48,716 nt of DNA from a bacterium (GCA_030603495.1 JAUVXR010000021.1:1-48716), one strand, 5' to 3'. Shown: positions 16,192 through 24,465, numbered from the stretch's first letter. The notes: generated by a model not told the origin, from the sequence alone. Numbers and translations: made by a program.

Positions 16192-17812
16192 GGCGCCACC
16201 CGGCCGTTGACTCCCTCTCGTCCATCGCCAGGCTTGTCTTCCCCTGATAACTGATAATAAAATCGGCCATCTTCGTGTTGTTCATCTCAATGGCGCCATC
16301 AAGCGGGGTCAGGCCAGATGGTCCCCTGGCGTTAATGTCAGCCCCGTGAGACAGGAGGAGTTCCGCTATAGGCTCGGAACCAACAAAAACAGCCGCATGC
16401 AGTGGTGTGTTCCTGTGTGTGCTGTACGAGTTTGGGTCGGCGCCGTTTTCCAGCAGCACCCTCGCCACTCCGACACTTCGATTCCGCACCGCCGTATGCA
16501 GAGGCGTCGAGTCATAGGCTGCCCTGGCGTCTGCATGTGCACCGTTTGCGATTAGGAGTTCTGCAAGTTCTACTAGGTCCTGCCCACAAGTTTTGTGTAG
16601 TGGCGTGGCACCCAACTCCGCTCTACGATTGACGTCAGCCCCCTTGGCGATTAACTCCTGCGCCATAGCCATATCGCCTGCTACAACTGCGTCATGCAGC
16701 GTCGGGCCGAAGAGCAGGCGTCTTACGTGATGTTTCACCCGATATGCGACACTTAACAGGTAGAAGAGGCCACTATAGGCCATGGAGCTGCAGAACACTA
16801 TAAGGAGCCCGCCTAAGCGCATTCCACCACATAGGCAACCCAGCCCCCCGCTGCCCCTAGCGCGGCCGACCCTCCGCAGCCAATTCCGTGCTTTCTCACC
16901 CGTCGGGCCGTTGGGGTCAAGCTGAAGGGCCTTCTCCCAATCTCTTCGGGCTAGCTCATATTCCTCTTGCGCGCCGTAAAACATCGCACGGATGTAGTAG
17001 GCCTCAGCGAACTCTGGGGAAATTTGCACAGCTTGGTTAACATCTGCCATCGCCTGGTCGTAGTCGTCCCGCCTGAAGTACGCCTGCCCGCGATAGGCAT
17101 AGGCTTCAGCGAAATCTGCATCAATCCGCAATGCATTGGTGAATTCCCGAATAGCTTGGTCGTAGCGGCCTTGGTCAGAGTACACGATGCCACGGTCGCG
17201 GTAGGCCTCTGCAAGGTATGGATCGATCTGCACCGCTTTGCTGAGATCCTCAATGGCTCGGTCGTTGTCGCCTTGAGCGTGGTAGAGATTCCCGCGAGAG
17301 CAGTAAGCTTCAGCGAATTCGGGCCTTACCCGCAAGGCCTCGGTCAAGTTCGCTATGGCCCCCTCCGAATCCCCGCGGAGACAGTCCGCAAAGTTCCGAT
17401 AGAAGAAGTAGGCCGCCGCTTCTTCGTCGCGAATCTGTGCGGCGGCTTGGCTCATATTAGACAGCGCCCACGCTACGGAAGAGTAGAAGACGGCCCGCTT
17501 ACGAGTCTCGTACGCGCGGCCGCGATCAACCTCCCGTTCTATGTGAGGACCCCTGCAGATTACACGTAGGGCTTCAGTATCTTGGCTTGCATGTCTGAGT
17601 GTGGCCATCAGAGACTCGCGGGCCGCTTCACCAATTTGCACAAGTGCATACAACGCCTCTCCACTAACGTTCCATTGTGCATCATTCAAAGCTTCTATGA
17701 GCGGTTTCACAGCGCGGGCGTCCTTGATCTCCCCCAGCGCCGTTGCCGCTTTCCAGCGGACATCGCTATTCGGGTGCTTTAAGTCATCGATCAGCTTGTC
17801 TACTTCGTCCAT
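16160..17812 (-). CDS. HEAT-TPR-transmembrane-ankyrin repeat protein
   Basis: This 550-residue protein consists of interaction repeats. Residues 1-85 are HEAT/PBS-lyase-like repeats (VRWKAATALGEIKDARAVKP). Residues 130-310 hold about five TPRs with the AEAYxxRGxxYxxxGxxDxAI pattern. Residues 331-356 are one hydrophobic segment (GGLLIVFCSSMAYSGLFYLL). Residues 370-525 hold about five ankyrin repeats (ATPLHKTCG, DSTPLHTAV, NTPLHAAVF). If the TM segment is real, the TPR and ankyrin parts would lie on opposite sides of the membrane. No catalytic domain is visible, so a scaffold role is likely. The last ten or so residues (GWRPGETPVLPIT) are encoded by an intergenic repeat, which also supplies the stop; the original end was probably just upstream. 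The ATG is at 17812 and no clear ribosome binding site is visible. Confidence 0.8.
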   Translation of the reverse strand: MDEVDKLIDDLKHPNSDVRWKAATALGEIKDARAVKPLIEALNDAQWNVSGEALYALVQIGEAARESLMATLRHASQDTEALRVICRGPHIEREVDRGRAYETRKRAVFYSSVAWALSNMSQAAAQIRDEEAAAYFFYRNFADCLRGDSEGAIANLTEALRVRPEFAEAYCSRGNLYHAQGDNDRAIEDLSKAVQIDPYLAEAYRDRGIVYSDQGRYDQAIREFTNALRIDADFAEAYAYRGQAYFRRDDYDQAMADVNQAVQISPEFAEAYYIRAMFYGAQEEYELARRDWEKALQLDPNGPTGEKARNWLRRVGRARGSGGLGCLCGGMRLGGLLIVFCSSMAYSGLFYLLSVAYRVKHHVRRLLFGPTLHDAVVAGDMAMAQELIAKGADVNRRAELGATPLHKTCGQDLVELAELLIANGAHADARAAYDSTPLHTAVRNRSVGVARVLLENGADPNSYSTHRNTPLHAAVFVGSEPIAELLLSHGADINARGPSGLTPLDGAIEMNNTKMADFIISYQGKTSLAMDERESTAGWRPGETPVLPIT

Positions 17813-17867
17813 TATACAAAGGCCATCTCGTCAGTTATGCATCGCTCGATGTGTTAACACCAACTGC

Positions 17868-17900
17868 GACTATGCAGGCTGGAACCCTGTCCCACCGCAC
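17868..17900 (-). repeat. dispersed intergenic repeat fragment, copy 2
   Basis: GCAGGCTGGAACCCTGTCCC followed by ACCGC resembles the ACCGGCTGGAAGCCGGTGCC unit at 19081-19100. It lies in the 259-base gap 17813-18071, which otherwise shows no gene. Confidence 0.45.
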
Positions 17901-18071
17901 TTCGGACAGCGGTCGCGGCAAGGGTGCCCCTCCCACGGCTGTTTGCGCTTTTCCTTCCCACGGGTATTCCCGTTTTCCGCTCCCCCTGTCAAGAGTCTTT
18001 GCCGGAGGGGTGTGGGGAACCAGCTCTTTTCAAAAAGCGGGTCGCCTGCAAGTCGTCTCAGCCATATCGCG

Positions 18072-18290
18072 TCACTTGCACCCGTGTATGAAAGCCACCA
18101 CCAGCGCCGCTGCCAGAAGTGCCACAGCCAAGACTCCAAACGCTCCGCAACCCAGCCCGACTAGGTCGGCCAGCCAACCTGCGAGGCCGACGCTGGGCTC
18201 ATCCCCGCCGCCGTCTAGCCTTGGCCCCTTGCCCAACTTGTCAAGCCGTCTCTGACGGGCGCTTTTCTCTCGCGTTCGCTTCTTAGGCAT
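18072..18290 (-). CDS. small membrane protein, unknown
   Basis: 72 residues. A very basic N-terminus (MPKKRTREKSARQRRLDKLG) is followed by a glycine-rich linker and one long hydrophobic segment (GAFGVLAVALLAAALVVAFI) ending HGCK. The ATG at 18290 has AGGAGG seven bases upstream, which is the main reason for accepting it. By the positive-inside rule the N-terminus should be cytoplasmic. I do not recognise a family. It sits 58 bases downstream of ruvA on the same strand. Confidence 0.55.
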   Translation of the reverse strand: MPKKRTREKSARQRRLDKLGKGPRLDGGGDEPSVGLAGWLADLVGLGCGAFGVLAVALLAAALVVAFIHGCK

Positions 18291-18348
18291 GTGGCCGCCT
18301 CCTGACAGTCCCCTGCCCCCAAGCAAGGTTGGAGCCTATGCCACTGAA

Positions 18349-18963
18349 TTAGCGCTGCCTAAAGACCTCGCGGACGATGTCATTGGCGGACTCTAGCTCG
18401 GGATCGGCCTCCGTGACCTGGATGATGCTGCGCAGGGCGTCGCTGCGCGACAGGCCCAGTTGACTGAGCACCTCCAGCGCGTCAGCCTCCAGGTCGCTGC
18501 GCGGGCCGGCCACCTCCACCTCCGGCAACTCGGCCACGTCCACGAACTCGCCCAGCTTGCCCTGCAAGGTCGCGACGATCACCTGCGCCCGCTGTTGGCC
18601 GATGCCCGGTAGGGACTTTAGTAACCCGGTGTCTTGCAGTTCAATAGCCCGCGCGATTCGGCCTACAGGCAGAGCCAGTGCGCGCAGTGTCGCCAATGGA
18701 CCCATGCGGGGGACGTCCAGTACCCGCTGGAAAAAGGCGCGCTCAAGCTCGGTGGAGAAGCCAATCAGGTATGGGGTAGAGCGGTTGCCATCGCTCTGCA
18801 GGTAATAGTAGGTAAACAGCTCCACGGTGCTGCCGATGCCCCGGTCGCAAAGGGCTTCGCGCGCCGGCGCGGGCACGTGCACCTCGTAGGCCATCCCGCC
18901 TACATCCAGTAGGACGGACTCGTCGTACGCGGCGACCAATTCTCCCCGGATGCGCCGGATCAT
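18349..18963 (-). CDS. ruvA: Holliday junction branch migration protein RuvA
   Basis: RuvA binds the four-way junction as a tetramer and loads RuvB. The 204-residue product starts MIRRIRGELVAA like the family and has the OB-fold domain I (about 1-65). Domain II contains two helix-hairpin-helix motifs (LLKSLPGIGQQRAQVIVATL around 105-125), and an acidic linker joins a C-terminal domain III that contacts RuvB (LEVLSQLGLSRSDALRSI). I chose the ATG at 18963 from the family start; an in-frame GTG at 18975 sits too close to GGGAGG. It follows ruvC on the same strand, with a 151-base spacer largely made of palindromic repeats. Confidence 0.95.
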   Translation of the reverse strand: MIRRIRGELVAAYDESVLLDVGGMAYEVHVPAPAREALCDRGIGSTVELFTYYYLQSDGNRSTPYLIGFSTELERAFFQRVLDVPRMGPLATLRALALPVGRIARAIELQDTGLLKSLPGIGQQRAQVIVATLQGKLGEFVDVAELPEVEVAGPRSDLEADALEVLSQLGLSRSDALRSIIQVTEADPELESANDIVREVFRQR

Positions 18964-19003
18964 AGGTTCAAGCACGCCTCCCTGCCTGGGATGCTACCAC
19001 AAG

Positions 19004-19105
19004 TGGCGACAGGAATGTCGCTCCTACCGCTACTTGTCAGTGGCACAGGCATCCTGCCTGTGGTTATTGTGAGGACTTCCACCGGCTGGAAGCCGGTGCC
19101 ACCGA
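19004..19105 (+). repeat. cluster of three different palindromic repeat units between ruvC and ruvA
   Basis: Three units stand side by side: GGCGACAGGAATGTCGCTCC (19005-19024); CACAGGC, 5-base loop, GCCTGTG (19044-19062); and ACCGGCT, GGA, AGCCGGT (19081-19097). Related pieces occur at 3748-3762, 16140-16191, 17868-17900 and 33047-33119. As RNA they would form consecutive hairpins inside a ruvCA transcript. Confidence 0.65.
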
Positions 19106-19114
19106 GCCAGTGTA

Positions 19115-19663
19115 TCATTGCACCGCTCTCCCTTCGCGGGCCAGGGCTACGCGGATTGCTTCGGGTAACTCGCGCCGGCTGTCTTGACCCACCAGGGGCC
19201 GGGCGTGGCAAATCGCCAGAGCCAACGCGTCGGTGACATCAGCGGGACTGGGAGTCTCATCCAGCCCCAGGAGCTGGGTGACCATGGCCCCGACCTGCCC
19301 CTTGGTAGCGCGACCGTTGCCGGTCAGCGATTTCTTGATCTGCGAGGCCGGGTAGGCAGCTATTGGCAGTGAGCGCTGAGCTGCCGCCAGGTAGATAGCC
19401 CCGCGAGCGTGGCCCATCAGAATGGCCGTGCGCGGATGGCGATATTTGGAATAAAGCTTCTCGACCACCGCTACATCGGGCTCCAGCTCGGCGATGACCT
19501 CGGAGATACCCTCAAAAATGGCCGAAAGCCGCTGCTCCAGAAGCCAGTCCGAGTCGGTGCCGACCACGCCACCCTCCACCAGCCGATACCGGTGAGTATC
19601 AATCTGGTCAATCACACCGTAGCCGGTGCGCTGGAGTCCTGGGTCAATGCCCATAATCCGCAT
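19115..19663 (-). CDS. ruvC: crossover junction endodeoxyribonuclease RuvC
   Basis: RuvC is the dimeric RNase H-fold resolvase that nicks Holliday junctions. The 182-residue product has the acidic catalytic set: D7 in MRIMGIDPGL, the glutamate of VVEKLYSK near 68, and DVTDALALAICH (two aspartates near 138-141). LMGHARGAI and SLTGNGRATKGQV are also family motifs. The ATG at 19663 gives the canonical N-terminus; a TTG two codons upstream is less likely. The leader is only about ten bases and no ribosome binding site is visible. First gene of the ruvC-ruvA unit. Confidence 0.95.
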   Translation of the reverse strand: MRIMGIDPGLQRTGYGVIDQIDTHRYRLVEGGVVGTDSDWLLEQRLSAIFEGISEVIAELEPDVAVVEKLYSKYRHPRTAILMGHARGAIYLAAAQRSLPIAAYPASQIKKSLTGNGRATKGQVGAMVTQLLGLDETPSPADVTDALALAICHARPLVGQDSRRELPEAIRVALAREGRAVQ

Positions 19664-19680
19664 AATCAAGCACCAGGATG

Positions 19681-19709
19681 ATTATAGCACCCCCTGTACG
19701 GACCTGTAA
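19681..19709 (-). promoter_or_regulatory. ruvC promoter
   Basis: On the minus strand TTACAG (19709-19704), a 17-base spacer and TATAAT (19686-19681) lie 18 bases before the ruvC ATG. It is back to back with the promoter of the M48 gene at 19728-19756. Confidence 0.65.
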
Positions 19710-19727
19710 AGCTCAAGCGGCTGGCGG

Positions 19728-19756
19728 TGGACAAGCCAGCCTCTCTCGAGTACAAT
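19728..19756 (+). promoter_or_regulatory. promoter of the M48 protease gene
   Basis: TGGACA (19728-19733), a 17-base spacer and TACAAT (19751-19756) lie about 108 bases before the chosen start. Divergent from the ruvC promoter. Confidence 0.6.
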
Positions 19757-19863
19757 TAGGAGGAACTTGCCTGCCGGCTCGGGCGTCTAAGTATACAGTG
19801 ATACCTGGCACAATGATTGCACCATTGGAGCCAGTGCCAGGCTCTATAGCGGAGGTGATAGTG

Positions 19864-21879
19864 ATGGGCGCTCAGACTGTGTGTGGACGGCTGAGGATAG
19901 CGGCAGCGGCGGTGTTGATCCTTGCCCTATCTCTGCTCGGCGTCATACTGTCAGGCTGCGATGAGGATGACATCGAGAAGATGCTGGGTAGCACCACGGC
20001 CTCCTCCATCGAGGGGGCTTATGGTGTCAACCGCGATCCCCTTCTGGCTAACTGGCTGGAAGATATGGGCCAGACTATGGTCAGCTTTTCCACGCGGCAG
20101 CAGATCCCCTACAGTTTCAGGATCCTCGAAACTGATATGGTCAATGCTCTTGCCGGACCCTGGGGGCACATCTACGTGACGGAGGGCCTGCTTGACTTTG
20201 CCGACAGCGACGAGCAGATTGCCGGCGTGGTCGGCCACGAAATCGGCCACGTGGTCAACCGGGACATTATGAAGTCCTTCAAGAAGAACATCCTCTTCGG
20301 GGTCGGCGTCTCAGTTATCGACCGCAAGAGCGATACGGCGGGCACTATCGCCGGCATCGGCATAGGGTTGCTCAGCCTGCGTTATAGCCGCAAGGCCGAA
20401 TACGCCGCCGACGATTCGGGCCGTATGCTCAGCTACCGCACCGGCTTCAATCCCATGAGCGAGGTGGACTTCTTCCAGCGATTGATGGACGAAAAGGAGC
20501 GCCGTTCACCCAGTTACATCGAGATAATGCTCAGTAGCCACCCCCCCACGCAGCGCCGGATTGACCGGCAGATGCAGACTGCCGAGCTTAGCCCCAATAA
20601 CCCCGATGCCCTGGCTAAGATCGGCCAGGGATACATGCGGCGGGCCCGGTATGCAACTGCCCTGGAGTACTTCCAGCGAGTGGCTACGCTCACCCCGTCT
20701 GCTCCGCATATCCAGGTGGCTATGGCTGACGCGCTGGCCGCCTGCGGTGGCAACGAGCCAGCAATGACGAAATACCAGGCCATCATGGCCAGTCAACAGG
20801 ACAACGCCTACGCGCAGCAGCGACTCGCTCTCGTGCAAGGCCAGCCGCCCGTTGTGGTGGCTGCGCTCACTCCGGCAGAGGCCAGCCAGGCCCGTGACCA
20901 TCTTCAGGAAGCGCATCTGGTGGTACTCAGTGCCAGTACTGCTGCCATTGAAGCCGAGGCCTTCGCCGCGCAGCTGAGCAGTCGGGTCAAGCCGATCGCC
21001 GACCTCAACTCCCGAATGAGCAACGAGTTGATGGGCCTGGCCGACAAGCATAGGGAACTGGATGCGTCGGTCCAGACTGCGGTACTGGCAGCCAATGCCG
21101 CCATCGGCAAGGCTGCGGAGGTGGTCTATTCGCTGGAGGCCCTCGCGCCGATGGTTTCGGCCACTGCCTCGGGATTGAATGAGGTCGCTGAGCAACTGGA
21201 GGTTAAGCTCAAGCAGCTAGCCGCCGGGGAAGGCGAGGCCGGCCAGCTTGCCGTCGTTGAACGCAGTGCGGCGGAAATCGAGGCGGCAGTGGGCGAACTC
21301 GAGCAAGCCCGTAGTGAGGCACTGGCGCTCGCTTCGACTGCAGATCATATCCAGTGGCTGGCCCATGACAACCTCACAGCGATGAAGAACTTGCTGGGCC
21401 GTGATGAGGAGGACGAAGACCATGTCTCCCTCTGCATGCAGCTTAGGCACCTGGCCACCGGTACTCAAGAGCAAGCGGAACGGGCCCTGGACGCCTGTCG
21501 GCGATGTCGCCGCCCGGTGAAGCGGGCCGAACTGCGACGGTTGATCGTGCAGGGCAATCTCGCCGGAATGGCCGCGCCCCCGACCCAGCGTGCGGCCCTC
21601 GATAAGCTAGTGGCCCACTATATGAGAGCTGCATCGGCGGACGTGGCACTACTGCGCAAAGAGGGGCTAGGCTACGGGGACGGGGCCTACCTAATGGCCG
21701 TGGCGGTCAGCGGTCGAGTGCCCGCCAGTAAGCTCATGCCGGAGGTCGTTTCGGGGAGCAGCATGGTTGATCAACTGGAGCACTCCTCGGCTTCCAGCTA
21801 CGGGCCCCGCATAATGATGAAGTTCCTCGTCCACGCGATGGAAGACGAAGTCTACGCGCTGAGCCAGCTTGATCTGTAG
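19864..21879 (+). CDS. M48-family zinc metalloprotease lipoprotein with TPRs (BepA-like)
   Basis: The 671-residue product starts with a lipoprotein signal (LALSLLGVILSGC, lipidated C32). A peptidase M48 domain follows with HEIGH (H125, E126, H129) and the third zinc ligand E179 in SRKAEYAAD. Two or so TPRs lie at about 215-300 (DALAKIGQGYMRRARYATAL). The unusually long helical C-terminal region (340-671) is rich in alanine and glutamate. BepA/YfgC relatives are periplasmic and handle outer-membrane protein assembly. The long C-terminus is not part of BepA and is unrecognised; an HxxC/CRRC patch (LDACRRCRRP) lies within it. The ATG at 19864 has GGAGG eight bases upstream; the earlier frame from 19678 crosses the promoter. 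Confidence 0.85.
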   Translation: MGAQTVCGRLRIAAAAVLILALSLLGVILSGCDEDDIEKMLGSTTASSIEGAYGVNRDPLLANWLEDMGQTMVSFSTRQQIPYSFRILETDMVNALAGPWGHIYVTEGLLDFADSDEQIAGVVGHEIGHVVNRDIMKSFKKNILFGVGVSVIDRKSDTAGTIAGIGIGLLSLRYSRKAEYAADDSGRMLSYRTGFNPMSEVDFFQRLMDEKERRSPSYIEIMLSSHPPTQRRIDRQMQTAELSPNNPDALAKIGQGYMRRARYATALEYFQRVATLTPSAPHIQVAMADALAACGGNEPAMTKYQAIMASQQDNAYAQQRLALVQGQPPVVVAALTPAEASQARDHLQEAHLVVLSASTAAIEAEAFAAQLSSRVKPIADLNSRMSNELMGLADKHRELDASVQTAVLAANAAIGKAAEVVYSLEALAPMVSATASGLNEVAEQLEVKLKQLAAGEGEAGQLAVVERSAAEIEAAVGELEQARSEALALASTADHIQWLAHDNLTAMKNLLGRDEEDEDHVSLCMQLRHLATGTQEQAERALDACRRCRRPVKRAELRRLIVQGNLAGMAAPPTQRAALDKLVAHYMRAASADVALLRKEGLGYGDGAYLMAVAVSGRVPASKLMPEVVSGSSMVDQLEHSSASSYGPRIMMKFLVHAMEDEVYALSQLDL

Positions 21880-21922
21880 GGCGAATGTCGCTCCAGGCTG
21901 CCGACCACTTCGCGAAAATGAA

Positions 21923-21954
21923 GCCGCCTGCCGGGACCAAGCCCGGCAGGCGGC
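21923..21954. terminator. bidirectional terminator hairpin
   Basis: GCCGCCTGCCGGG (21923-21935) pairs perfectly over 13 bp with CCCGGCAGGCGGC (21942-21954) around a 6-base loop. It sits between two convergent genes ending at 21879 and 21983. On the minus strand it is followed by TTCATTTTCG. Confidence 0.8.
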
Positions 21955-21982
21955 TGTGCCTGATGTGCGGAGGGAGCAGAGA

Positions 21983-23056
21983 TTACCGCTGATCCCAGCT
22001 CAGGCTGACTGGTTCAACGGCTACGAAAAGCTCGTCGTTCGTGCCGGACAACTGGGCGACTGGGCCAGGGACCGTAACCGGAGCTGACCTTGTTTGCTCG
22101 GTGGTCTGTTGTCTGGACGCCATAGCCCATTGGCGCCAGGTCTTCTCCCAGGTCAGCGGCTGTTCCGGCGCTTGTGATGCCCAGTGGGGAGTTATCGGGT
22201 TGTGCCCAAGGGCCACGCGACTTTTTCCCACAGGCGTTACTCTGGGTTTGCCCAGTACGGGCTGGTCTGGCTCGTCGCCATCCAGCATCAGCACCGGTGC
22301 CTTGGTGGCTACAGCGAAACTGATCATGTCGAAGTACATCGTCGTGGCCCGGATCGCCAGACGCCAGCGCGGGTAGCGTGTCTCCAGGCTGGCCAGGGCG
22401 GCGACGACTTCTATCGTCGGCTGATACGAGCCGCCTCGGCTGTAGTGGGAGACTGGCCAGGGGCGATCAATCACTGCGAAACTGATCCGTTGGGGGTTCA
22501 ACGCGGCGACCGCCATCGCCACCACTCCCCCGATGCCTTCGCCGGTGATACCCACCTTGTTGCTAACGATCTCGGGACGGCTTAGCAACGCGTTGACGGC
22601 TTGGCAGGCGTCCACAATTGCTTCCTGCAGCAGGTAGCCGGTGCGGTCGGGCAGGCCTGTGGGTGTCCACTGCTGCCTGACATCAGGGGGATACCAATGG
22701 AGGCCAAGGTGAGCAAAGCCGTCGCCGCTTGGGGTCCGCTCGACAAGGTTGCCGTGATCCATAATGTGAATGACCGCCTGGCTAATCTGACAACCGGCGG
22801 GGACGCGGTATACGCCGGTGCACACCTTCCCGTACATGCCGCGGTAGGCAAGACGCTGGCCGTCCACCTGCACCTGTATCGGCCACTGGGCCAGCCGGCT
22901 CAGACTTGTCTGCCAGAATTCGGCGAAATCCGCCGGCTGCCTTATCATCGGCAGATTTACCGGCGGCTCCGCAGCGCTGACCGGCTCTGCCGACAGCACC
23001 CCCGCCGCTACTACTACACAGATGATCAAACCGTATCGACTTTTCCATCCAAACAT
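21983..23056 (-). CDS. secreted acetyl-xylan-esterase-like (AXE1-type) alpha/beta hydrolase, nucleophile apparently lost
   Basis: 357 residues from the ATG at 23056 (AGGGAAC upstream), starting with a signal peptide (GLIICVVVAAGVLSAEPVSA). The N-terminal ADFAEFWQTSLSRLAQWP is the hallmark of AXE1/Cah-type esterases, which remove acetyl groups from sugars. The layout then follows the family (GYLLQEAIVDACQAVNALLS before the nucleophile elbow). Where AXE1 proteins read GVTGGSQGGG, this one reads GITGEGIGGV, so the serine is missing. An Asp-bearing strand (PVLMLDGDEPD) is present, but a clear catalytic His motif is not. Either it is a non-catalytic homologue or it uses different chemistry. Its upstream 300 bases hold no gene on this strand. 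Confidence 0.65.
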   Translation of the reverse strand: MFGWKSRYGLIICVVVAAGVLSAEPVSAAEPPVNLPMIRQPADFAEFWQTSLSRLAQWPIQVQVDGQRLAYRGMYGKVCTGVYRVPAGCQISQAVIHIMDHGNLVERTPSGDGFAHLGLHWYPPDVRQQWTPTGLPDRTGYLLQEAIVDACQAVNALLSRPEIVSNKVGITGEGIGGVVAMAVAALNPQRISFAVIDRPWPVSHYSRGGSYQPTIEVVAALASLETRYPRWRLAIRATTMYFDMISFAVATKAPVLMLDGDEPDQPVLGKPRVTPVGKSRVALGHNPITPHWASQAPEQPLTWEKTWRQWAMASRQQTTEQTRSAPVTVPGPVAQLSGTNDELFVAVEPVSLSWDQR

Positions 23057-23300
23057 CTGTTCCCTGCTCCATCGTCTCGCTCCCTCCGAGCTTGACACTT
23101 GTTCAATCGGCTGGTGAAGAGCTACATTGATAGGTCTGGAGAAACGATGCTGTTACCGGGCCGCCAACAGGTTGCAAAAGGCGTCGTAGATGTCCAAGCA
23201 GTCGGTCTCCTGGCAGCACAAAGATACTCTTGAGGTGGAAGGCCGATGAATGTGCAGAGGGCAGGGAAATATGTGCTGGCACGTCCCCACTGCCCACCGA
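23057..23300. other. intergenic stretch, no gene seen
   Basis: Together with the promoter at 23301-23329 this makes a 308-base gap between divergent genes. Short open frames on both strands lack ribosome binding sites and protein-like composition. I see nothing functional besides the rightward promoter. Confidence 0.5.
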
Positions 23301-23329
23301 TTGCCTACGCAGCCGGCGTGTGCTATAAT
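23301..23329 (+). promoter_or_regulatory. promoter of the PQQ-propeller gene
   Basis: TTGCCT (23301-23306), a 17-base spacer and TATAAT (23324-23329) lie 35 bases before the TTG start. Confidence 0.75.
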
Positions 23330-23364
23330 CGCGAGATTGACTCCAATAGAGGGGAGCCCGAACG

Positions 23365-24465
23365 TTGGTTGACTATCGCAGTCGCTGGCAGAGCCGCCGC
23401 CGGCGCAGAACTCATCTGCGCCGGAGCATCGCCATAGGGGTCGCATTGATAGCGGCGGGAATTGTCCTGCTGCTCCGTGGCTGTGGCCGCCCGGCGACGG
23501 TCTGGACATACCGGCCCTTGTCCGAAGGAGTGCCGCACTTCGTGCTAAGCGATGGCAAGCTCTTTGCTGCCTGGTCCAGCGGGGAAGTCCGTGCCCTGGA
23601 GGTGACCACCGGCAAGGATGCTGGCTTGGTGGGTTACCGGCGGCCCTTTGCTTTTGCCGGCTGTCCTGCGGTTGCCGGGGGCATCCTGGTCGTTGGGTGC
23701 GACGATTGCCAGGTTCACGCGGTCTCCGCCGAGACGGGCCAACCGCTGTGGAGATACGAGACCCGCGGCCCAGTGCAGGCTCAGCCTGTGATTGACCAGG
23801 ACCAGGTCTTGGTTGGGTCCGATGACGGCTATCTCTACTGTCTGGACTTGCTCTCTGGTGTCCTGCTGTGGAAGACCGACTGCGGCGGTGGGATTGGTGG
23901 GGCGGCTGCCGTGGCCGGCAAGGTCGTAGTGGTCGGCACGGTGCAAAGGCGGTTGGTCGGCGTAGACCGAGGCAGCGGCCAGCGTCTGTGGACCTTACCG
24001 ACCGCAGCAGCAGTGCTGGGTCCGGCGAGGGCTATAGACGACAATACTGTAACCGTCGGCTGTGACGACGGCAAGCAGTATATCGTGCCCGTGACCAATC
24101 ATCAATCTGCTAGCGCAGTTGATATCGGCGGACTGCTCCGCCTGCCGCCGTTGGTGGACGGTGATCGGCTGTACGTCGCCAGCCATAGTGGGAAGGTGGT
24201 AGCAGCCGCGCTAGGTGGGGGAGAGCTGCTCTGGCAGCGAGAACTGGGTCAGACGGTGAGTGCCGGCCTGGCCGCCGATGACAGATACCTTTACGTCGGC
24301 ACACTATCCGGGCAGGTCTTCGCCCTGCACTGCGCCACCGGCAAGGTGCGCCGCCGCTGGCAACTCGACGAGCCGGTGAACGGCTCGCTGGTAACCGCTG
24401 GTGACCTGCTCATCACCGGCCTGGGTGACGGCCGGATAATTGCTCTGCCTCTGCCCAAGCGATAG
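23365..24465 (+). CDS. membrane-anchored PQQ-like beta-propeller protein
   Basis: 366 residues. A very basic N-terminus (RSRWQSRRRRRTHLRR) and one hydrophobic segment (SIAIGVALIAAGIVLLL) anchor it. The rest is six or seven WD40-like PQQ repeats with the pattern VLVGSDDGYLYCLDLLSGVL-LW (GQPLWRYE, GVLLWKTD, QRLWTLP, ELLWQREL). Relatives include BamB of the outer-membrane assembly complex and many periplasmic propellers; no enzyme-specific PQQ ligands are visible, so it is probably a scaffold. The TTG start at 23365 is supported by AGGGGAG eight bases upstream and by the promoter. Confidence 0.78.
   Translation: MVDYRSRWQSRRRRRTHLRRSIAIGVALIAAGIVLLLRGCGRPATVWTYRPLSEGVPHFVLSDGKLFAAWSSGEVRALEVTTGKDAGLVGYRRPFAFAGCPAVAGGILVVGCDDCQVHAVSAETGQPLWRYETRGPVQAQPVIDQDQVLVGSDDGYLYCLDLLSGVLLWKTDCGGGIGGAAAVAGKVVVVGTVQRRLVGVDRGSGQRLWTLPTAAAVLGPARAIDDNTVTVGCDDGKQYIVPVTNHQSASAVDIGGLLRLPPLVDGDRLYVASHSGKVVAAALGGGELLWQRELGQTVSAGLAADDRYLYVGTLSGQVFALHCATGKVRRRWQLDEPVNGSLVTAGDLLITGLGDGRIIALPLPKR

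Noticed and set aside
15531-16199. 222-codon form of the membrane protein upstream of ruvB
   Set aside because: The first 40 codons run through an intergenic palindromic repeat (RRDACPT); a TTG at 16079 has a proper ribosome binding site.
17870-18139. 89-codon minus frame with CPKCGGTGFQP, resembling a DnaJ zinc motif
   Set aside because: The motif is a translation of the dispersed repeat; there is no ribosome binding site, and it overlaps the better-supported small membrane protein.
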